This document shows positions 6,804-11,025 of a stretch of DNA of 11,025 nucleotides, piece after piece (the stretch's first letter is position 1; every line of letters starts with the position of its first letter). Origin of the DNA: an uncultured Ignavibacteria bacterium (lineage in GTDB: Bacteria > Bacteroidota > Ignavibacteria > SZUA-365); NCBI GenBank assembly GCA_913060595.1, contig CAJXSA010000105.1, forward strand, positions 1 through 11,025, given 5' to 3'. The notes below the pieces were generated by a model. It worked only from the letters and a program-made list of their open reading frames with translations, made no database searches and was not told where the DNA came from. The position numbers and the translations under genes are program-made.

Positions 6804-9059
6804 TCAGAACTGGAAGCCTGCGGTGATGTAATAGCGGCGGTCACGGATCGCGAGACCGGAAAGCACGACATCCTCGCTCTCGAGGATGTTGCGGAGGCTG
6901 ACGTTGACGAACAGCCTCGCACCTGCGAGGGAGAAGTGCTTGCTCGCGTGTATGTCGAGATTCTGAAACGCGGGCAGTTCCACTTCACTCCATCCGCCGT
7001 CGACCTGCCGCAGCAGGCCGATCTGCTCGCTCTCCGAGAAATGAAAAAGCTGCAGGGCATATCCCGCGTGGTCAACCGTGAGACTGATCGTGCGTTTGCT
7101 CTCGGATTTGAACGGGAAGGCCGAACGATCGGAGATAAAGTAGCGTGAGAGGCCCAGCTCGGCCAGCACCTTCTTTCCGAAGAAATAGATGCCTGCGCTG
7201 CCCTCGAAGCCGGAAATCTGGGCGTTGTCCACGTTGTCGTACAGCGTGATCGGCAGTCCCGGCGTCGTGATGGGACGAAACTTGTTGAGGTAACTGTTCT
7301 GGAAAAAACTGCCGGTGACCTCCCATCCCGTCACGGCGCGATCACGAAGCGCACGCGTCAGGGACAGGCCGAGTTCCACACTGCGGTTCGTTTCCGGCGA
7401 AAGCGCGTCGACGGGGACATCGTCCGTCAGCAGGGCAGGGGCGCTGATCTGCTGCGAGAGCGTCGGGTATTTGACATTGTTCCCGTAGGTGAGGAAAACG
7501 TCCAGCAGGAAATCGTCTTTCATTCCGTTGAGGTTCACGGCGAACTTGAACAGCGTGTGATCCCACGCGTGATCATCGAAGAGCCCCTCCGGCAATGTCG
7601 CCGGACGCAGGGAAGCGTCGACTCGGGTGTCACGTACAAAATCCTGCCGCAGGCTCAGGTCGACATCGAAGGTCTTGAAGAACTCCGAACCTGTCTCGCC
7701 GTGCATCTTCCCGATCCCGACGATTCCGTGTCGTTCCCGTCGCAGGCGGGCGCTCTCCACTCCGACAGGCTGCAGACGGACGTCCTGTCGCCGGTCGGCG
7801 ATATCCATGTCCGCATAGGAAAACTGATAGGACACGCGCATATCGAACATGCCGGATCGTATCCCCTTCTCGAGATGCAGCTGCAGCGCGTCCTCGTCGA
7901 TGCCGCGGGTGAGCGCGTAGCGGGTGGAGCGAAGGACGAGGTCTTCCGCGAGATTGTTCCAGGAGGCAGCGAGGATGAGATCGGAAACGCCGCCGATGTC
8001 ACCGCTGTACTGCACTCCGGCGACATTGTCCCTGTCGTCGAGCGATTCGAGATCGCGCGCGTTTTCGTACGTCGTCGAAGCGTAGCGCCAGTGTGCGCGC
8101 AGCACGTTCGCGTCGGTGTTTTCGGAAAGCGACCAGCTGACATTCGCGCTGTGATGGAGGCTGCTGTTTGTCAGTGTGAACTCCGGCATGTCCTCGTACG
8201 CACGGGCGCTTGCTCCGTTGCGCAGGCTGTAGCTGCCCGATACCGGTCCGAATCGCCGGTGCAGCTGCACTCCCCAGATTCCTGCGTCGTAGGACCCGAT
8301 CTGCTGCATCGCCCGCACCGTGTAGTCGCGCTGGCGTTTCGGCACGATGTTGATGACACCGGAAAAGGCTTCTGACCCGAACAGCACGGTGTTGCTGCCC
8401 TTGATGATCTCGAAGCGCTCAATATCGGAAAGGTCGACCAGGGAGAAATCGTATGTGTTGCTGAAGCTGCTGTTGAGCCGTATCCCGTCGTACAGCACGA
8501 TGACCTCGTCCGAGTTGCCGCCACGGATGGACACGGCTTTCTGTCCGCTGATTTCTTCGTCAACCTGAATGCTGTGATCCGTGCGCAGCAGGTCTCCCGC
8601 ATCCACATATCCCCGCACTTCGAACTCCCGCGCCTCGATGGTTTTCACCTGGAGGGGCAGTTCCCTTGCGGCGCTGCCCCCGGGCCGGTCTCCGCGGATT
8701 TCGGTGCTCTGCAGCGGAATGACGCGCGGCTGCAGCAGCACGTCGCCCTTTCCTCTGAGATCGCGCAGCGGAATGCTGCGTGTTTCATACCCGATGTGCC
8801 GGAACTGCAGCAGGGTCTCTTCAGGCACGTTGTCGAGCCGCAGCGTGAATGTCCCCGAGATGTCGGTACTCGTCCCGAGACTGCTGCCATCGACGGAGAT
8901 GTTGACGTCGGGAATCGGCAGGTACGAGTTCCTGTCACGCACCGTTCCCGACAGCAGCACGCTCTGCGCTTGCAGAGAGCCGGCGAGGAGAAGGACCAGC
9001 AGCATGCAGACACCCTGCCGTGCCGCCCGCGCTGTCGTATGCCTTGAACGGGACATCAT
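6804..9059 (-). CDS. TonB-dependent outer-membrane receptor with N-terminal carboxypeptidase-regulatory-like domain
   Basis: With ATG 9059 this is a 751-residue protein; a second ATG at 9056 is equally possible. The open frame continues upstream to 9140, but that stretch runs through the candidate promoter and gives no signal peptide. Residues 1-31 are a Sec signal with an arginine-rich n-region, ending LQA-QS. Residues about 35-121 are a CarboxypepD_reg-like domain (LSGTVRDRNSYLPIPDVNIS ... GTSTDISGTFTL). Residues about 138-241 are the plug: VSIRGGNSDEVIVLYDGIRL, then the highly characteristic IERFEIIKGSNTVLFGSEAF and SGVINIVPKR. The remaining ~510 residues form the 22-strand barrel, ending in a GFQF strand with terminal Phe. 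The length fits the siderophore/cobalamin-type receptors (about 650-800) and is shorter than SusC-type (~1000). It imports a bulky ligand using TonB/ExbBD energy. Ligand identity is not visible; the downstream lipoprotein and hydrolases hint at a small organic compound. Confidence 0.95.
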   Translation of the reverse strand: MMSRSRHTTARAARQGVCMLLVLLLAGSLQAQSVLLSGTVRDRNSYLPIPDVNISVDGSSLGTSTDISGTFTLRLDNVPEETLLQFRHIGYETRSIPLRDLRGKGDVLLQPRVIPLQSTEIRGDRPGGSAARELPLQVKTIEAREFEVRGYVDAGDLLRTDHSIQVDEEISGQKAVSIRGGNSDEVIVLYDGIRLNSSFSNTYDFSLVDLSDIERFEIIKGSNTVLFGSEAFSGVINIVPKRQRDYTVRAMQQIGSYDAGIWGVQLHRRFGPVSGSYSLRNGASARAYEDMPEFTLTNSSLHHSANVSWSLSENTDANVLRAHWRYASTTYENARDLESLDDRDNVAGVQYSGDIGGVSDLILAASWNNLAEDLVLRSTRYALTRGIDEDALQLHLEKGIRSGMFDMRVSYQFSYADMDIADRRQDVRLQPVGVESARLRRERHGIVGIGKMHGETGSEFFKTFDVDLSLRQDFVRDTRVDASLRPATLPEGLFDDHAWDHTLFKFAVNLNGMKDDFLLDVFLTYGNNVKYPTLSQQISAPALLTDDVPVDALSPETNRSVELGLSLTRALRDRAVTGWEVTGSFFQNSYLNKFRPITTPGLPITLYDNVDNAQISGFEGSAGIYFFGKKVLAELGLSRYFISDRSAFPFKSESKRTISLTVDHAGYALQLFHFSESEQIGLLRQVDGGWSEVELPAFQNLDIHASKHFSLAGARLFVNVSLRNILESEDVVLSGLAIRDRRYYITAGFQF

Positions 9060-9062
9060 ACG

Positions 9063-9094
9063 CGAATGTACACGATACGGCGAACGGGTACAAA
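9063..9094 (-). promoter_or_regulatory. Candidate Bacteroidota-type promoter (TTTG-N20-TACATTCG) for the receptor block
   Basis: On the minus strand TTTG (9094-9091), 20 bases, then TACATTCG (9070-9063) matches the Bacteroidota sigma consensus TTTG-N19-21-TAnnTTTG with one mismatch in the -7 box. It lies between the upstream terminator and the receptor gene, where a promoter is expected. The -7 box ends only 3 bases before ATG 9059, so transcription would begin at or very near the ATG, implying a leaderless or near-leaderless mRNA. If the lineage uses another sigma consensus, this is a chance match. Confidence 0.4.
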
Positions 9095-9147
9095 CAGCGC
9101 CGGGAAAATACCCTGGTCCGGATGTGTGGCTGGCCGGCATCGGGCCG

Positions 9148-9189
9148 AAATTAAAACGTCCGCCGGCAGCAGAAAGCCACCGGCGGACG
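9148..9189 (-). terminator. Intrinsic (Rho-independent) terminator for the T9SS-tagged gene
   Basis: Reading leftward, CGTCCGCCGG (9189-9180), a 13-base loop, and CCGGCGGACG (9166-9157) form a perfect 10-bp GC-rich stem. It is followed at once by TTTTAATTT (9156-9148). It begins 29 bases after the TAA of the 11025-9219 gene. The T-rich tail lies on the leftward side only, so it acts on minus-strand transcription. It also insulates the receptor block downstream. Confidence 0.88.
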
Positions 9190-9218
9190 AAGACGAAGCG
9201 AATGCGTTCCGTGAGGGA

Positions 9219-11025
9219 TTACCGGGAAATGGTGATGCGCCGCATGTCGCGCTGACCATCGGCTTCGAGCACGCAATAGTACATGCCGTTCGCCAGGCCG
9301 GTGGCGTCCCAGAGCACGGTATGCGTGCCCGCGTCCATGGCCGCGTCGACGACCGTGGCGATACGCCGACCGAGCACGTCGGTGATGGTCAGGCGGGCAT
9401 GCGCACGCACGGGGAGCCTGAAGGGGAGTGCCGTCACGCGGGCGGCGGGATTCGGATAGCTCTCCAGCAGTGTGATGCGAGCCGGGGCAAAGACATCCTC
9501 TACGTCCGTCGTTCCTTCCAGCACGGTGATCGTCGTTCGAGCGGTGGCGCTGCAGCTGCCGTTCGAAACCTCGACACGGACGTTGAACGTCCCGGCACTC
9601 GCATAGCGATGCAGCGGAGCGGGATCGGTGCTTGTCTCACCGTCGCCGAAATCCCACTCCCAGCTGACGGCGCCTTCTGCCGTGACGGAGAACTGCACCT
9701 CGGGGTCACTGTCGAGATACACCGTGTCCGGTGTGGCCGTGAGTTCGACATCCATGCCCGGGAGCACATTCACCGAGGCGGACGCGAAGCCACGTCCCAT
9801 GAAGTTCTCGTTCATGAAGGTCCAGGTCTGCGTGCCGCTCACCTCCGCATCGATGGCGCAGGTCGGACCGGTCGCAATCCACAAGGGGTGGGATTCGTCG
9901 TAGGGCGGCCCCTCTGCCGTCACCGAGGCTTCGTCCCCTTCGAACCAGTATGCCCAGCCGGCGAGCACCGTGTCGGCGGTCAGCGTGAAGGATTCTCCTT
10001 CGCAAACCTGCACGGGAGTTTCGACCACCGGAGCCGGGACCGGTGGATACGCAGTTATGATGGAGGTCTTCGGATCCCCCACCACCGTGGCCATCCAGGA
10101 GATGGTCGGGTTGGTCATGTAGAAGCTCTCTGCGAGATTGTAGCCGCGGGTGTAGCGCTCGTACAGCACGTTGACCCAGGTGAGTGCGATCGAATACGGT
10201 TCGAACACGTAGCCGCTGGCGCCCGTACAGCCTTCGGCGATCAGGTCGGCGATGCGTGACTGCCCGCTCGTCTGTCCCGGGGTGAAATTGCGGGCGGAGG
10301 TGGACACGTAGGTTTCGGCGATGGAACCAGGCAGCCAGTGGTTCATGGGCCGGGCTTTTGTGGTGAAGTGATGATCATAATGATCGTTGCTTCCCCAGCT
10401 GGCGTAGCCCAAAACGTTGCGCTGTCCGGTAATGAAGACGGAGTCTTCGTTGACAAGGGTGTTCCACCCCTGGTCGGCGAGCATGCTTCCGGCGAGCGCG
10501 AGGTTCGAGTCGTAGGGATTGAGCTGTATCGGCCGCGGGTCGCGGTCGAAGACGAACAGTGCGCTGTCCTTGTCCACAAGGGTGAACGGACCGCTCCTGT
10601 CGATGAGGGAGAACACGTCCTCCCGCGTCAGTCCCGTCAGGCGTGTCGTCAGGAACATGTCGAAGGGCTGTGCAGGCGAGGTGCCGGGAATCATGGCGCG
10701 CCTGTCGTAGGGCTGGTCTTTCATGAAGTACGGGTGCGCCCGGACCGATCCAGGCGGCACGATGAGGGTGTAGCGGCCGATATGGTTGGAAAGCGCACCG
10801 AGAATGAGCATGATTTCCGCATCGAAGGACGCGTTTCTCGTGTCCGGCTGTATCAGCGTACCCCCGTAATTGACACGCAGCGGCACGCCTTTCGTGGTTA
10901 CGAGGTAATTGAGGGTGTCCACGAGTCCCGTCGAAGTGAGGTGCTCTTCGATCTGCGTGCGCACGTTGCCGAACTCTTCCGGCGTGATCGTTTCCGCCGC
11001 AGGAGCGTCGATGTAAATGACGTTG
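9219..11025 (-). CDS. TIGR03790-like protein with Ig-like and PKD domains and T9SS type A sorting domain (N-terminus outside window)
   Basis: The frame is open to the right edge, so the gene is 5'-truncated; 601 residues are visible, numbered here from base 11024. A GTG at 10964 is internal: the residues before it (NVIYIDAPAAETITPEEFGN) continue the family pattern. Residues 1 to about 325 resemble the TIGR03790 family: YLVTTKGVPLRV (GVP at 46-48), WGSNDHYDHH (210-219), EGCTGASGYVFEPY (264-277) and VVGDP (314-318). The function of that family is not established. Residues about 330-425 are an Ig-like segment. About 426-503 is a PKD domain (WEWDFGDGE at about 455-463, then HRYASAGTFNVRV). About 515-601 is a classic type A sorting domain: ESYPNP, DVLGRRIATV, TVLWDATGLANGMYYCVLEA, and a basic end. 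The mature protein is thus probably exported by T9SS to the cell surface. A strong terminator follows. The domain calls are solid, the biochemical role open. Confidence 0.9.
   Translation of the reverse strand, partial: NVIYIDAPAAETITPEEFGNVRTQIEEHLTSTGLVDTLNYLVTTKGVPLRVNYGGTLIQPDTRNASFDAEIMLILGALSNHIGRYTLIVPPGSVRAHPYFMKDQPYDRRAMIPGTSPAQPFDMFLTTRLTGLTREDVFSLIDRSGPFTLVDKDSALFVFDRDPRPIQLNPYDSNLALAGSMLADQGWNTLVNEDSVFITGQRNVLGYASWGSNDHYDHHFTTKARPMNHWLPGSIAETYVSTSARNFTPGQTSGQSRIADLIAEGCTGASGYVFEPYSIALTWVNVLYERYTRGYNLAESFYMTNPTISWMATVVGDPKTSIITAYPPVPAPVVETPVQVCEGESFTLTADTVLAGWAYWFEGDEASVTAEGPPYDESHPLWIATGPTCAIDAEVSGTQTWTFMNENFMGRGFASASVNVLPGMDVELTATPDTVYLDSDPEVQFSVTAEGAVSWEWDFGDGETSTDPAPLHRYASAGTFNVRVEVSNGSCSATARTTITVLEGTTDVEDVFAPARITLLESYPNPAARVTALPFRLPVRAHARLTITDVLGRRIATVVDAAMDAGTHTVLWDATGLANGMYYCVLEADGQRDMRRITISR

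Noticed and set aside
7557..8375. 272-codon open frame on the + strand
   Set aside because: Antisense to the receptor barrel, no signal or motif.
9060..9140. N-terminal extension of the TonB-dependent receptor
   Set aside because: Puts 27 residues before an otherwise normal signal peptide and runs through the candidate promoter.
9066..10259. 397-codon open frame on the + strand
   Set aside because: Lies antisense to the TIGR03790-like gene and crosses its terminator and the receptor promoter region; the product has no recognisable domain and reads as low-complexity Arg/Gly/His-rich shadow.
1..11025. CRISPR arrays, insertion sequences, tRNA or rRNA genes
   Set aside because: No spaced direct repeats, transposase motifs or terminal inverted repeats, and no cloverleaf or rRNA-like stretch noticed when reading both strands.

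Overview
The window looks like chromosomal DNA from a GC-rich member of the Bacteroidota or wider FCB group. Two proteins end in domains resembling the type IX secretion system (T9SS) type A sorting domain. There is also a TonB-dependent receptor with an N-terminal carboxypeptidase-regulatory-like domain, two lipoproteins with clear lipoboxes, and a possible TTTG/TAnnTTTG-type promoter. High GC together with the 'YPNP ... DVLGR ... G.Y' sorting domain would suit the Ignavibacteria/Kapabacteria/Chlorobi/Rhodothermia side, but no rRNA or housekeeping marker is present, so this is inference.

Layout. Bases 1-1425 read rightward: the 3' end of a probable outer-membrane beta-barrel gene (1-429), then an alpha/beta-hydrolase lipoprotein (466-1425). 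They meet a leftward block at about 1426-1444, where both stop codons lie in the arms of a short inverted repeat. From 9059 down to 1445 five genes all read leftward: TonB-dependent receptor (9059-6804), small lipoprotein (6798-5935), secreted CocE/NonD-type serine hydrolase with a sorting-like tail (5864-3927), membrane-anchored antibiotic-biosynthesis-monooxygenase (ABM) domain protein (3873-3265), and exported amidohydrolase fused to a SnoaL-like domain (about 3187-1445). Gaps are 5, 70, 53 and 77 bases, and I see no U-tract terminator between the genes, so one long transcript is possible. A strong intrinsic terminator (9189-9148) separates this block from a leftward gene that enters from the right edge (11025-9219). 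That gene encodes a TIGR03790-like protein with a PKD domain and a T9SS sorting domain.

How the genes might work together (inference). The five-gene block combines an outer-membrane importer and a lipoprotein, a secreted ester/amide/peptide hydrolase, an exported metal-dependent amidohydrolase, and a membrane-anchored ABM-fold protein. This would fit cleavage and uptake of an amide- or ester-bonded small molecule. The substrate is not visible in the sequence, and the genes may simply be neighbours. No mobile elements, CRISPR arrays, tRNA or rRNA genes were seen. No gene-free stretch exceeds 300 bases; the longest is 9060-9218 and holds the terminator and the candidate promoter. Many long antisense frames occur, as expected for high-GC DNA, and were set aside.
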